NCBI GenBank assembly: GCA_003427395.1
Contig: BFEA01000692.1
Coordinates: 434,155 to 468,433, forward strand
DNA: 34,279 nt
Reading direction: 5' to 3'
Source of the DNA: Chara braunii
Lineage: Eukaryota > Streptophyta > Charophyceae > Charales > Characeae
In this document: positions 20,026 to 30,457 of the stretch, one piece after another
Numbering within the stretch: the first letter of the stretch is position 1
Layout: each line of letters opens with the position of its first letter
The notes under the pieces: generated by a model
Seen by the model: the letters and a program-made list of their open reading frames with translations, nothing else
Databases searched by the model: none
Told to the model about the DNA's origin: nothing
Position numbers and translations under genes: made by a program

Positions 20026-20140
20026 GAGTGGAAATTGACTTCCTTAGTCTCCTCCCAACGCTCATTGTAAAGTACTTGGACTGCAGCAGCCTTGGATTCA
20101 GCATCGGTCCGGGCTTCAAGAGCAAGTTTTTGTAAGTCAT
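20007..20140 (-). repeat. Inverted copy of the chromovirus gag-protease junction
   Basis: The reverse complement matches 17630-17763 closely, including CTTGCTCTTGAAGCCCGGAC and TGGGAGGAGACTAAGGAAGT. In the coding sense it reads LALEARTDAESKAAA, close to the resident LALEARTDAESKAVA, so it derives from a sister element copy. Confidence 0.9.
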
Positions 20141-20345
20141 TTTAGGAGGGAGGACACACACACACACGCACACACAAAAAAGTTGAAGGCGTTCCCGAAT
20201 TTTCTTGATAGTCCCCGTGAGCCCAACGCTCATTGTAAAGTACTTGGACTGCAGCAGTCTTGGATTCAGCATCGGTCCGGGCTTCAAGAGCAAGTTTTTG
20301 TAAGTCATTTTAGGAGGGAGGACACACACACACACGCACACACAT
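20053..20345. repeat. Tandem duplication (period 169) with CA tracts
   Basis: The segment 20053-20176 recurs at 20222-20345, including CCCAACGCTCATTG, the gag-derived part and the trailing GGAGGACACACACACAC. A longer CA microsatellite follows at about 20357-20413. The duplication is nearly identical, so it is younger than the chromovirus decay. Confidence 0.9.
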
Positions 20346-20355
20346 AAGAAGGGAG

Positions 20356-20414
<59 letters not shown>

Positions 20415-20569
20415 TCTATCGATTTCACGAACATGGGAAATGTGAGTGAGGGAGGACATTCACAAGTCATGGTAATAGTGACTCGTTTTCGTAAATTCTG
20501 GAACTTGATTCCTTTACCTCCTCATGCACCAACCGAGTTTGTGATCTTCCACCAGCAATGCATTCTATA

Positions 20570-21240
20570 GTATAAGTGATCGGGGCACCAGGTTCATTAG
20601 TACTGATCGGAAGGACTTCACCTCTCAAATGTATGACATTACCTCAACATGACTCGACACCCCGAAGCCAATGGGTTGCCCAAGGAAATCAACCAGATCG
20701 TCATTCAACTACTCACGTGGGACAAGGAGTTACACGAAGTGAAGGGGTTCTATAACAACTTTATTCAGTCCACAATTAGCATGACACCGAATCAACTTAA
20801 GTATTTTTAGCAGTTGCGCAATCCTCGCGCTTATTTGTTTCCCGATCATCGGTCACCTATTCTGACGCTTGACATGCCTAGCTACAATGCCAAGTATGAA
20901 CACTTGCTCAAAATCGCTATCACACCGATGAAAAAGCGCCAGCATGCCATGATCAAACATGCTAACAAGTTGCACAGCGCAAGAAATTTCGAAGTAGGAA
21001 GTTATGTTTGGACCAAGATGTCTGAATTTTCCGAAGAAGATGGGAGTATCACGAAAGCTTCTTCCATTGTACTACGGTCATTGGCAGGTTCTGAAGGTGG
21101 TAGATGACAAACTTGGTCCTTCACATACCTGATCGCCATACCACCTCATTTGCGTGCATATCGGTTTTTCACGCATCCAAATGGTTCCCCCACATTATTG
21201 ATGAGACTTTTCCCTTCCACGATCCTATGATACCTCGTGC
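20570..21240 (+). pseudogene. Chromovirus integrase, C-terminal two-thirds, broken
   Basis: SDRGTRFIS near 20577-20603 matches the second catalytic aspartate region of retroviral-type integrases. After a frameshift near 20650, RHPEANGLPKEINQIVIQLL aligns with the usual HPQTDGQTERVNQ, so the third catalytic acidic residue is kept. A stop near 20808 precedes the continuing frame with PSYNAKYEHLL and VGSYVWTKM, the C-terminal GPY/F-like region, with LYYGHWQVLKVVDDKLG in a shifted frame. The N-terminal zinc-binding HHCC part was not found. Intact protein would insert the cDNA into chromatin. Confidence 0.82.
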
Positions 21241-21508
21241 TATCAACGGTGGCCACAAAATAGAAAGAATTGTTTCCCATGAAGGAAGAGGGAGGAACAG
21301 TCAATACAAAGTTCAATTTCTATTGAACGAGTTCTACTATATCCGAAAAGAGCTGCTAAAGAATGTTCCCCATGTTGTTAACGCTTATGAACGTCAGATC
21401 GTCAATGGAGAGACTGCTAAGTTTTCTGCAACACTCACACCTCATTATTATTATGAAACTCTCTTTCTGATCTACGCCTACGACGCAATTTGTGCCAACT
21501 CTGAATGA
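21241..21508 (+). pseudogene. Chromodomain at the integrase C terminus
   Basis: HKIERIVSHEGRGRNSQYKV, then LLKNVPHVVNAYERQ, matches the pattern of chromovirus chromodomains (E-I-hinge-RG-YLVKW...L.N.P.LL..Y). The aromatic cage is largely missing: a histidine, FLL and YIRK stand where Y, W and W are usual. It may be a group II chromodomain or a decayed one. In the family this module steers integration toward marked chromatin. The frame ends at 21508, 40 nt before the LTR. Confidence 0.78.
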
Positions 21509-21548
21509 GTCATTTGCTCAATGGACCTCGCTCCTCAGAGGAGGTTAA

Positions 21549-22755
21549 TGTAATGACCCGCCAAAACACAGCGTGAGAACACTGCTGATTTCTGGGATTT
21601 GTCGTTGGAACATATGCCTTGCTGAGATGCCCGCATTCTGTTGTGATTTCTAAGTCCGGGCGTATGTGCGCCTGCTGGTCTGCGTGCCTGTCTGAATGCT
21701 TGTCGGCCTGAGTGTGTGTATGTGACCCGCAAGGGTACTCATTGGTTGGGAGGCCCCACAAGGCCAGTACTTACCCGTGGCCGTGACTCAGCGGGGAAAA
21801 ACACTCAAGTAGCGGGGGTAGGCCCACGACACTTAGACTCGGATGCAGCACGAAAAACACTCAAGTAGCAGGTAGGTCGGTACCACTCAGGTAGTCGTAG
21901 AAGTGTCAAGCACTCGAGGCCGAGCAGAAGAATACAAATTGGCATTTTTAGAGGCCCAGGAGCGGTAGGCTAGAGGTAGCCAGTACCAGTCCAAGTAGCC
22001 TGAGTCTAGGGCCTGTACAAGCGATATCAGAGTCTGCAATGATGTTTTCCTACAAAAGGGAGGAGGTACCGGCTCCTGGAAGGCCTCGCGGCCTAGGAAG
22101 TCACTGCCCAAGAGGCAAGTAGGCCGCTTTATCTCGGAATGAGCAAGTAGCTCCTCATTTGCGGTGTGCAAGGATTGGTGACATACTGCTGGAGCCAAGC
22201 GCTAGACTTGGAGCACTGCCTGGCGGAGGACACCAGTTGGGCACTCAGCCAAGCTATGGCAAGCAGCCCAGCCAGAAGAGGAGGAAGAAAGGGGGCAAAG
22301 GAGGGGAGTGGCAAGGTAAATACCTGGCTATGGTAGACACCATCTTCATCACCTTGATAGGCGCTGCATCTGGAAGGCCCCAGTTGGGGCAGAGCCGCAC
22401 CAAGGACGCTTGAAGAAGACTCCGGCATGGGGCCCTGATGAGCAGCAACATATCTGCTTTGTGTTGTCCTTTGGACAGGAGGGAACAGCCCTTAGTAGTC
22501 CGCCATAGCCTTGGCATGTGAGAGGAGGAAGAAGGGGAATCCATGGCTATGGTTGACCTGTTGTTGTGCTGCGAGTAAGAGGGAACTTCCGATATTGATT
22601 CTGGTTCATCCACTCATTGTTATTACTACCATAGGAGTTTGTTTTCGATTGGAAGAGGAATAAGATTGGCAAAGTCAAGGAGGAGGAAGGCGGAGGGAGA
22701 AGGGGGATTTGTCAGTGGTCTTGCTGGTGTTCATCCTCTTCTGCTTCTCCTCTTA
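21549..22755 (+). mobile_element. Chromovirus 3' LTR region, copy B, truncated
   Basis: TGTAATGACC at 21549 follows a purine-rich stretch (AGAGGAGG) that could be the polypurine tract. Collinear homology to 12169-13365 then extends for about 1.2 kb, after which the copies diverge; the last 200 bp or so of copy A are missing here. TGTA at the start and TACA at 22016-22019 would give a 471-bp LTR with TATCAGAG at 22025. Copy A, however, shows homology well beyond that point, so the LTR may be long. Confidence 0.8.
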
Positions 22756-23242
22756 ATGTGTCTTTGTCTGTAGGCGGATGTCTGTATACCATAGCTGTTG
22801 ATTACATCTGTTGTGGTTGCTGGGGCAGGTCACGGTTCCAGGTATCATTTCAAAATGGGGACGGGTCGGTTTGAACTCCGGTGAAGGCTTTCTTAATACA
22901 GTAGGTGTTGAGGCTTGGGGGGTGGCTGGGCTGGGGGGGGTTGGATAGGCGGCGTATATTGGGTAATATAAGGAGGAAGGAGGGAAATTGTTGGAGGGTG
23001 TGGTGGTGTGGAAGCTGTTGCTTAGGTGTGTGGGGGGGGGGAGCGAGCGGGCAGGGGGCGAAGTGCGTACGTTACGGAAAAGGGATATACTCGTTTGGTC
23101 GTGGGTTAGTGTTGACTGGTTGGTTTGGGGTTGGGTTAGTGTTGACTGGTTGGTTTGGGGTTGCTAGTGTGTGAGTTAGGGGAGGGGAGGGGAGTTGTAT
23201 AGGTGTGTTGTGTCTGTGTCATGATTAGCCAATTTTTTAGGG
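22756..23242. other. G/T-rich spacer with a 30-bp tandem pair
   Basis: No gene is recognised. Two identical 30-bp units (GTTAGTGTTGACTGGTTGG core) lie at 23102-23161, giving an open frame with a 10-residue repeat that I regard as a by-product. G-rich runs occur at 22918-23060. Confidence 0.6.
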
Positions 23243-23410
23243 TTAGTCATTGTTAATTGTGCCAAGTAGACTGTTGCCTAGTTTAGAGGTTAGGAACTTT
23301 TGGATTATTTTGATTTTTTTGTTGGGGTCTGTGGGGAGTTGCTTGAACTGTTTCTTCCAGAGGGCGTGGATTTCGGTGTCTATTAGTTGTTTGATGTCGA
23401 TGAGCAGGTA
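23243..23410 (-). CDS. Unidentified coding-like fragment
   Basis: Read leftward from about 23410 this gives MYLLIDIKQLIDTEIHALWK, KKQFKQLPTDPNKKIKIIQ, then KFLTSKLGNSLLGTINND and a stop. Codon choice and residue mix look protein-like rather than random, and no low-complexity sequence is involved. Upstream of 23415 the strand becomes a purine-rich tract, so the N-terminal part is missing or is another exon. I do not recognise the family. It is arranged divergently to the open frame beginning near 23475. Confidence 0.35.
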   Translation of the reverse strand, partial: YLLIDIKQLIDTEIHALWKKQFKQLPTDPNKKIKIIQKFLTSKLGNSLLGTINND

Positions 23411-23474
23411 CATTCTCCCCCCTCTATCTACTTTTTTCTTCTCCCACCTTCCTTTCACTTTCTTGCTTTTCAAC

Positions 23475-24274
23475 AAGTGTACGACACCTTGATCCAGCTC
23501 AAAGAAATTGAACTGCACAAACGACAGAGATCACAAGAAGAATGCCTGCAACGACTTTGCCTCTTTCACCAACCATCAGCTTTTCACAAACCTCTTCCCA
23601 ACTTGCTACTGCTGCTCCACATATTGCTCCCCTTTTCCTATCTGATTCGTACTGCACCATCACCCTCATCTCCTTGTCAACCAACTCTTCTTGACAGCAA
23701 ATTCATCCCATCCCCCGATGATCCTGCACAATGGACTGCATGGAGAGCTGTGTTGACAGCAACAAATGTCAAAGATCTCATCCGCCTGCTCACCACTCAT
23801 CTTCTCTCTCTTTGAAACCTAAGGCCAGCAATGAGAACAAAAAGCCAAAAACCGCTCCCGGGAACCCATCCCTATACAAATTACGTCAACATGGAAGACT
23901 AGTTACACCGCCTACTCTACAACTCGCTTCTACACACTCATGGTGCAACTCATGATCTCGCCACATACAAAAACGGTCGGATAATCGATGCTATCAACCG
24001 AATCGCTTTCCACACATCCCTCCTTGCACAACACCCCCAACCTGCACTGCTGGTCTGCTCACGGCAAGCAATTGGTGGCATCCACTCAGGCGATTTGGTA
24101 CAACCCGATCTCTCACTCAGATTTACAACATCCTCACCACTCACCACTCCTAAGCACTCCATGATCCACTCACAACGACACACTTGGCAATACATTGACG
24201 ACCTCATCAAGATCTACTACGATGGCGACAGTCCTGCTGAAATGCCATATTCTAACTATCGCCATCTGTCGTAA
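23475..24274 (+). pseudogene. Long unidentified frame with two internal stops
   Basis: One reading frame stays open for about 265 codons except for TGA at 23813-23815 and TAG at 23900-23902, ending at TAA 24272-24274. The translation includes FIPSPDDPAQWTAWRAVL, NVKDLIRLLTTHLL, THDLATYKNGRIIDAINRIA and TWQYIDDLIKIYYDGDSPAE. A pyrimidine tract ending TTTTCAACAAG just before 23479 could be a splice acceptor. The best explanation is a decayed gene or several exons of an unidentified gene. No family motif is recognised. Confidence 0.35.
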
Positions 24275-24426
24275 AGACACCAATAACTACCAAGCAACAC
24301 ATCATCGCAAACAAGGAAAAAGATGTCTCGGATCCAGATCATATTTCTGCTGATAGAACCAGCCAAACATCTCCTTCTAGACGGCAAGCACGCTGAGTTT
24401 TCATTCATCACCCTGACACAGCCGAA

Positions 24427-24491
<65 letters not shown>

Positions 24492-25527
24492 TGAGAGAGA
24501 GGGAAGGAGACGGAGAAAGGGAAAAATAGAAAGAGAGAAAGAAAGAACAACCGAGAATGACAACCAATAATATTTGCTGCTCTAACTGCCACATACAGCT
24601 GCTGTTAGAGACACAGAAAAACAAACAGAAAGAGAGAGAGGAGATACAAGAGTGGCCATGAATTCCCTGATGATGACAAACATCCATCAAACTGACTCCC
24701 TCACTCCATTGGTGAGATGAAACAGCAGTCTGTAAAGTTCTGATTACACAAGACTCCTGTACAAATTCATTCCCAAGCGTGAGAAACAAACGTTGTTGTC
24801 CTCTTTCTCTTTCTTCTCCGCCCCACACAACCCACTTCGCTGCCCTATTTTCCTTTTTTTTTCTGTTGTTTTCCCGTCTTTAATTTCTTAGGGCCATTTG
24901 TGCTGCGAAAAATAATTTGCCATCACCTGCCCTGCCATGCCATGACAACCACCAATATTCGCTGCTATGAATATGAACGCCACCCTCTCTCCAGGTATGT
25001 ACCCTCCTTTCTCCCCAATCCCCATTTCATTTCCACCAATGCCTCATCAATACATCACTGCATTCTCACTTCTGGTCTGTTTGCAAGACTTGCACAACTG
25101 ACAAAAAAAATGCCTGCCCTGCCACGGCATTGTCGCAGCGCGCCTGCTGACTTGTAGATTCTAAATTTTAGATTCATCTAGGGCAGGACTTCAGTGCAGA
25201 CAAGCCTGCCTCACTCTGAGATCTCTCTCTGTCGTGTCCCTCTCGCCATCTTGTCCTCCCTCACGTCCGCAGATTCTCTTGCCATTCTCCCCGTTCCATC
25301 CCTCTCTTGCTCCAGGGGGTGCATCTTCCCTCTCATGTGCCCCCCCTTCCCTCTCTCTCTGCCATGTCCATAACGGCATCTTTTCCTCCCTCACTTTCCC
25401 ATTCTCTTGCTGTTCTCCCCTTTCCATCCCTCTCTCTCGAGGGGGTGTCTCGTCATCAACAATAGTCAATGCCCCCTCATCCCCTCCCCCCCCCCCCTCT
25501 CTCTCTCTTTCACACACACACACACAC

Positions 25528-25569
<42 letters not shown>

Positions 25570-26150
25570 ACATTCTCTACCAGCCCGAATGTTTCCCCTC
25601 CTTCCTTCACTTTTTCAACTTGTGCCCTCCATCCCCCCCTCCCGATCTTCCTCCCAGCAACACACATCCTCTTCTCTCCTTGTTCTGTGTCACCTCTTTT
25701 CCCACTGTTCTCCCATGTCTTTCTCTTCTCTGGATCCTCTTTCGACTCCTGCTGCCCTAGAACTCCATGTGGCCCTTGCAAACCTGCATGCCCTTTCCTC
25801 TCTACCTCTGCGCTGCCCATCCCCTTATTCACAAATTGGGTCCCCAACCTACATCCTGATTGGGTCCTTACCATCTTCCCCGTTCACAACCTCCTTCACC
25901 TCGGCAAACTTACCTTGCCGTCTTCCGTCTCCACAACCTCCTTCACGTCAGCAACCTTACCTTGCATCATTCACCTTATCCCAGTGTGTTCCCCCATCAT
26001 CACATCTGATCCTGACCGACCAAATACTGACCCTCTCCTAATCCCCCATCCTCCCCCTCCCCCTTCGTCCTTCTCCTGCTAATCCAACCTCAAGATTTCA
26101 ATGGCGTCCTATTCCTGCCTGCCTGACAAGGGACTTGACCCCCCCCTGTG
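24275..26150. other. Microsatellite-rich non-coding stretch
   Basis: A (GA)n run lies at about 24430-24484, and A/G-rich and T/C-rich tracts follow. A duplicated C/T-rich block lies near 25247-25320 and 25375-25450. A (CA)n run lies at about 25509-25573. A 46-bp tandem pair lies near 25884 and 25931 (CACAACCTCCTTCAC). The long open frame at 25234-26082 translates to Ser/Pro/Leu with His-Thr runs from the CA repeat and is not credible as a gene. Confidence 0.7.
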
Positions 26151-26318
26151 TCCCTTCTTCCCCTGCCTCTCGGCATTCACTGCATTATCGGGCATTGTCC
26201 ATGCCTACTTCAGATTACAGGGCAACTCCTGCCCCACTTGCAAGATATAAACCCCACAAAAGATGAAGTTGCAGCCCTAAATAAATGCATGGATGGAGGG
26301 AGGGAGGGAAGGAGGGAT

Positions 26319-26320
<2 letters not shown>

Positions 26321-26381
<61 letters not shown>
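26321..26381. repeat. (AG)n microsatellite
   Basis: An uninterrupted AG run. A second AG run is at about 26651-26684. Between them the phrase CACC(C)TATTTTGTTTTGGG-like sequence is duplicated near 26405 and 26435. Confidence 0.95.
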
Positions 26382-26382
<1 letters not shown>

Positions 26383-26384
26383 TG

Positions 26385-26646
26385 CATTTCACCCAGGCGA
26401 TTGCGCCTATTTTGTTTTGGGCACACCCAGCGCACCTATTTTGTTTTTGGGATGGATTTGTAGAACTATCCACCTCTTCATACACAACACCACTGAGAGA
26501 GGGAACGGAGACAGGGAGAGGGGGAGGGAGGAAGAGAGGGTGCACTTCAGCAGCCGCACGAACTCGCCTATTTCCATTTGGGCGCAGACTCCGCTGGGTG
26601 TTAATACTCTCCATATCTTCAGGCACAAAACCACGGGAAGACACAG

Positions 26647-26686
<40 letters not shown>

Positions 26687-27158
26687 CATCTGCACACCTG
26701 TTTACATGCAGCTCGTACCTGCCTAATCCTTTTCCAGGCATCATAGAGCAGAATGGCAAATCCCTTCGGCACTGCTCAAGAAAATGAATGCGCATTTAAA
26801 ATGCCATCAGCAAATGTGATAAAACAGGACCTCGCCACGCCCCTCACAGAACAGAGACTATGGCAGTGTACAAACTACATTTCCATGTTCTAGCAGAAGG
26901 TTCATTCCCATTCTGTGCATTTGCCGAGCGGTGTGGCGAGGGCACAGCCACAATCCCCAAAAGGGCTTGAAAAAGCAAAAATGACAAAATGAAAAGAACG
27001 AAAAAAAAAACAGGCCCCTCCACATCACTCACCAGAAAGTAACGAGAATGAATTTACAGTCCGAACACCAAAAGGTAGCAAGTAGGTACGGTTCAACCCT
27101 GGCCAGTGTATGTGGACGGCCAGGTTGCAGCGTGCACACTTGCCTACAGTCTTCCCCC
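26385..27158. other. No gene seen
   Basis: Apart from the AG run at 26651-26684 this stretch holds no recognisable coding or RNA gene. The open frames overlap on both strands and read mostly from simple sequence. Confidence 0.6.
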
Positions 27159-27239
27159 GAATACAACGCACGGTCGTTATAGCTGAATCTAGACTGAAAG
27201 ATGACCCAAATTCAGCTATAATGACCGTACGTTGTACTC
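27159..27239. repeat. Foldback element with 30-bp arms
   Basis: Arms 27159-27188 and 27210-27239 are inverted copies with about four mismatches (GAATACAACG...TATAGCTGAAT against ATTCAGCTATA...CGTTGTACTC), separated by 21 nt. No coding capacity. It resembles the core of a MITE, but the family is not identified. Confidence 0.85.
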
Positions 27240-27680
27240 AGAAGAATGTAGTGGCTGTTGTGCGAACTAACTACGTCTGCAACATTCTCTTAGAGTTCCC
27301 GTCCCAACTGGAGTGTGCCCATCTGTGAGATGGGCCGACTGATAAGCAGCATCTTTTTTCCAGCATCTATCAATGATCTGCCGGAGAATGGGGCTGAGAA
27401 ACTACTGGCCACGTAACCGCTAAAAGTAAAGGGAAACCAAACTAATGATGGGTGTTATAGGGTACCACAGAGTAAGTGTGAAAAAGAGAAGAGAAAAAAG
27501 TAGAGGGGTGTATCTTTTGGTGTTCGGACCAAAGGATCATTCCCATTTTACTGTTTGGCGAGTGACGCGCCGAGGCCCAGTATCTCAAGGGCTTTTTCCT
27601 TCTTTTCTTCCAGTGCCAGCCCTTCTCCTTCATTAAAAGGGCCCGGACCAGACACTTTGGAGAACAGTCAGGGGTGCTAG

Positions 27681-27782
27681 CCAGCCTTCCATCATGCATC
27701 ATGGGCCCTCCTGGCCAGCCTTCCATCATGCATCATGGGCCCTCCTGGCCAGCCTTCCATCATGCGTCATGGGCCCTCCTGG
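27681..27782. repeat. Three tandem 34-bp units
   Basis: CCAGCCTTCCATCATGC(A/G)TC, then ATGGGCCCTCCTGG, is repeated at 27681, 27715 and 27749 with one difference, so it is recent. Confidence 0.97.
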
Positions 27783-28270
27783 CCTTACATTCCTACCACC
27801 TGGGGTTCACGAAGTTGAATCAGAATCCCTCACATCAATCCCTAAAAAATCCATGGATCTATTTTTCTACTTCTAGTCCATGGATGCTATATTTCCATAA
27901 TTCCGCGTGTAGACACGTGGTTCTACAGAACTACCCAGAACTCGGTGAATGTAGCACCCACATCCATGTGTGCTACATGTCTATACTTCTCCTGGTCTAT
28001 AGAACTATGCTAGCACTTTGGGACTCGAACCCACAAGGCGCTAAGCGCCACCAGGTTGACATCCAATCCAGCCTAAAAGTAAACAATCTGCCGCAAGTAA
28101 CCAAAAAGGTAATCTGCAAAACCAACAAAATATTTTCCGTTATAAACTTGTGCATAGTAACCGACAAATTTAGGCAAAATACAAGATCTACGTGACCAAA
28201 ATTTCCAATATTAGTGGCACACATTTTCCCATGGATGCTACATTTCCATACTTCTCCTGGTCTTACATAC
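27783..28270. other. SINE-like stretch with tRNA-type B box
   Basis: On the minus strand GGGTTCGAGTCCC (28020-28032) is a perfect B box with T-arm pairing, preceded by a stem GGCGC-TTA-GCGCC. A degenerate A-box-like TAGGCTGGATTGG lies about 40 nt upstream. No complementary acceptor stem was found, so this is not an intact tRNA. A flanking phrase CCATGGATGCTA(T/C)ATTTCCATA occurs at about 27878 and 28231. A tRNA-derived SINE relic is the likeliest reading. Confidence 0.45.
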
Positions 28271-30183
28271 CTACCCCATCGGAAAAATGTATGCTATCAA
28301 ACACTCTAAACTAAACCGGGCTACGAATATGAAGTGCTAGCAGCGAAGGATGGAAATGTATTATGACAGCATATTATGTTAGGCACAAGATAGGGACACT
28401 TCTCCTAAGAAAGATGGGTCATCTGCTAGTGGCAAAACAACAGAGCAAGTACCCTATATCGAGGATGGAGGTGAGGTGGTGTGTACCGTCAAGGGGTTGC
28501 TGAGCCAACCATTTCTCATTGCTTGGAGGAAAAGATGATTACACAGAAGGTTCTTGAGGGCAAGTGTTGGCTCTGTCTTCCCCCATACACAATGCACCCT
28601 CACTTTGGCTGCACTTGACTGGAAAGTCACCTTGTATACATTCAGACAGGGTGCTTTGTTTTCGCTGAAGGATGGTAGTCCTGCAGATGTCTGTCTGCTA
28701 ACTGTCTCTATAAATATTTGCAAGGGAGGCGTGGAGACAGCAGTGGCCAGAACGTCGATGGATTTGAAGCAGGGAGATACGACTCAAGAGTGGATTGAAG
28801 TTGTGAGACGTGAGGTAACGATTCGATTCGAGCCTCAGAGAGGTAGACTGTTGGCCCTTGAGCCCCTTTCCTCGCCATCTCCTTCCCCCAACTCATTCCG
28901 CTTAACCCTTGTCATAGGATAGATAACACTTTCCGGCTTCTTCCTCTCCTTCTCTCACCTCTCCAACATCAGGCAACCATTCTATCACAGAGAAAGCCAG
29001 TTGCCCTGAACAGCTTTGCCCAGTACATTGGAATGACTAAGACGATAGAAACCAATGCAACAAAGAAATGAGGCTGCAAATCCTAGAGAACATCACAAAG
29101 ACAGGGCCTCACTCATTCGCGTGTCAGACAACAATACGCCAAAGCATGACATCAGATGCCTGAAGCACATCCAAAACAAACAGACTACCACTGGCCTCCA
29201 CTGGATCTCCCACCCGCTCACAAAACACCAATTTCGTCAACTTAAGGTATCCTTTATTTAACTGGTATCGCCATTTTCTGTGTTTTCCGCAGCACTTCAC
29301 CTTTTTGAACCAGTAGTTCCCAAAATACATTAAAAAATCGGACTGCCAGTAGCAGCAGCAGGCCAAAGAAAAAGCAAACGTCAAACCAGAAGCTTCTTTT
29401 TCCCCATCAAAAAAATATTTTGAATTCTTCTGATTTTTTTAATATTTCCCCCCCCAAAAAAAGGATCAGCACCAGATCTGTGCCGCTGATTTCTTTCAGG
29501 ATTTTCTACACACAATTTTGAGCAAGAAAAACCTCCGAAGACCATGTACTCAGGAATCTCCGCTGGGACCTTCCCCCCACGGCCTGCCCGCAGTCAGTAT
29601 CACGAGAAATCACATTTCAATGCCGGTGGGGCTGGCGGTTTAAGACAGTGGAAATTGGGCACCAGCATATAGATAACTGCGCAGGAGACAAGCCAACATA
29701 TAGACACATATAGATAACTGTGCACGAGACGAGCCAACATATAGACAAGTGCACCATCCATCACCTATTCTCTAGGATCCCTGCAAACTGGAGTCTAACA
29801 TGCCAAGAGGTTAGCACCACCATCATTGAAGGGGGTGTGATTCAAAAAAAAAAAAAAAAAAAAAAAAAGGAAGAAGAAGAAGAAGAAGAAGAGGTTAAGA
29901 TCCTGTCTCTTTTAACTCGCAAAAGGTACGAGAGCTAAAATCATAGACAATCAAGTATCTTCCGCCGACTATGAGCAGAACATACTTCCATAGCAAAACC
30001 CCTCAACACCCACAAAGCTAAAACGGCGTGAACCATAGAAACTGGTCATGGACATAATACAGCCCTGCCTGCTCAGACGCAACCTTACCTGTGCATAACC
30101 GCACATGAGCGTTTCCCATGCAGACAGGACAGGATCATTTAATCACACTCCCTCACCTGTCATGGCAGGTCTGGACAATCGAC
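28271..30183. other. No gene seen; simple repeats
   Basis: No frame shows a recognised motif. A 41-bp tandem pair lies at 29666-29747 (CATATAGATAACTG start). An A25 run at about 29844-29868 passes directly into (GAA)n to about 29892. Confidence 0.6.
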
Positions 30184-30293
30184 CGATACAACGATGAGCT
30201 TTGCTCGATACAACGATGACCTTCGCTCGATACAACGATGACCTTTGCTCGATACAACAATGACCTTTGCTCAATACAACGATGACATTCACT
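30184..30293. repeat. Five tandem 22-bp units downstream of ADC
   Basis: C(G/A)ATACAACGATGACCTTTG-type units begin at 30184, 30206, 30228, 30250 and 30272 with a few substitutions each. They lie 165-274 nt beyond the ADC stop codon, so they may fall in its 3' UTR. Confidence 0.95.
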
Positions 30294-30457
30294 TCACACG
30301 CAGAACGTCTAATCTGACAGACACGTGGACCAAACCTGGACCGGTTAACGAGACATGGCGTCAGCGACTCTCCTGACGTCAATCGCATCCATGTAGTTGC
30401 ATCATTGGCCCACAGCAGAACCAAGATGTATAATCCACCTCCCTCTCCACGGCACTC

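Noticed and set aside
24256-24828. 190-codon minus-strand open frame
   Set aside because: Dominated by Leu/Ser runs from a GA microsatellite; no family motif.
25234-26082. 282-codon open frame
   Set aside because: The translation is low-complexity Ser/Pro/Leu with His-Thr runs from a CA microsatellite; overlapping frames are equally long.
26148-26746. Overlapping open frames across AG repeats
   Set aside because: They consist of Arg-Glu repeats from simple sequence.
28020-28075. Functional tRNA gene on the minus strand
   Set aside because: No acceptor stem or anticodon arm can be formed around the B box.
30184-30293. CRISPR-like array
   Set aside because: The units are directly adjacent with no unique spacers; this is a minisatellite in a eukaryotic gene flank.
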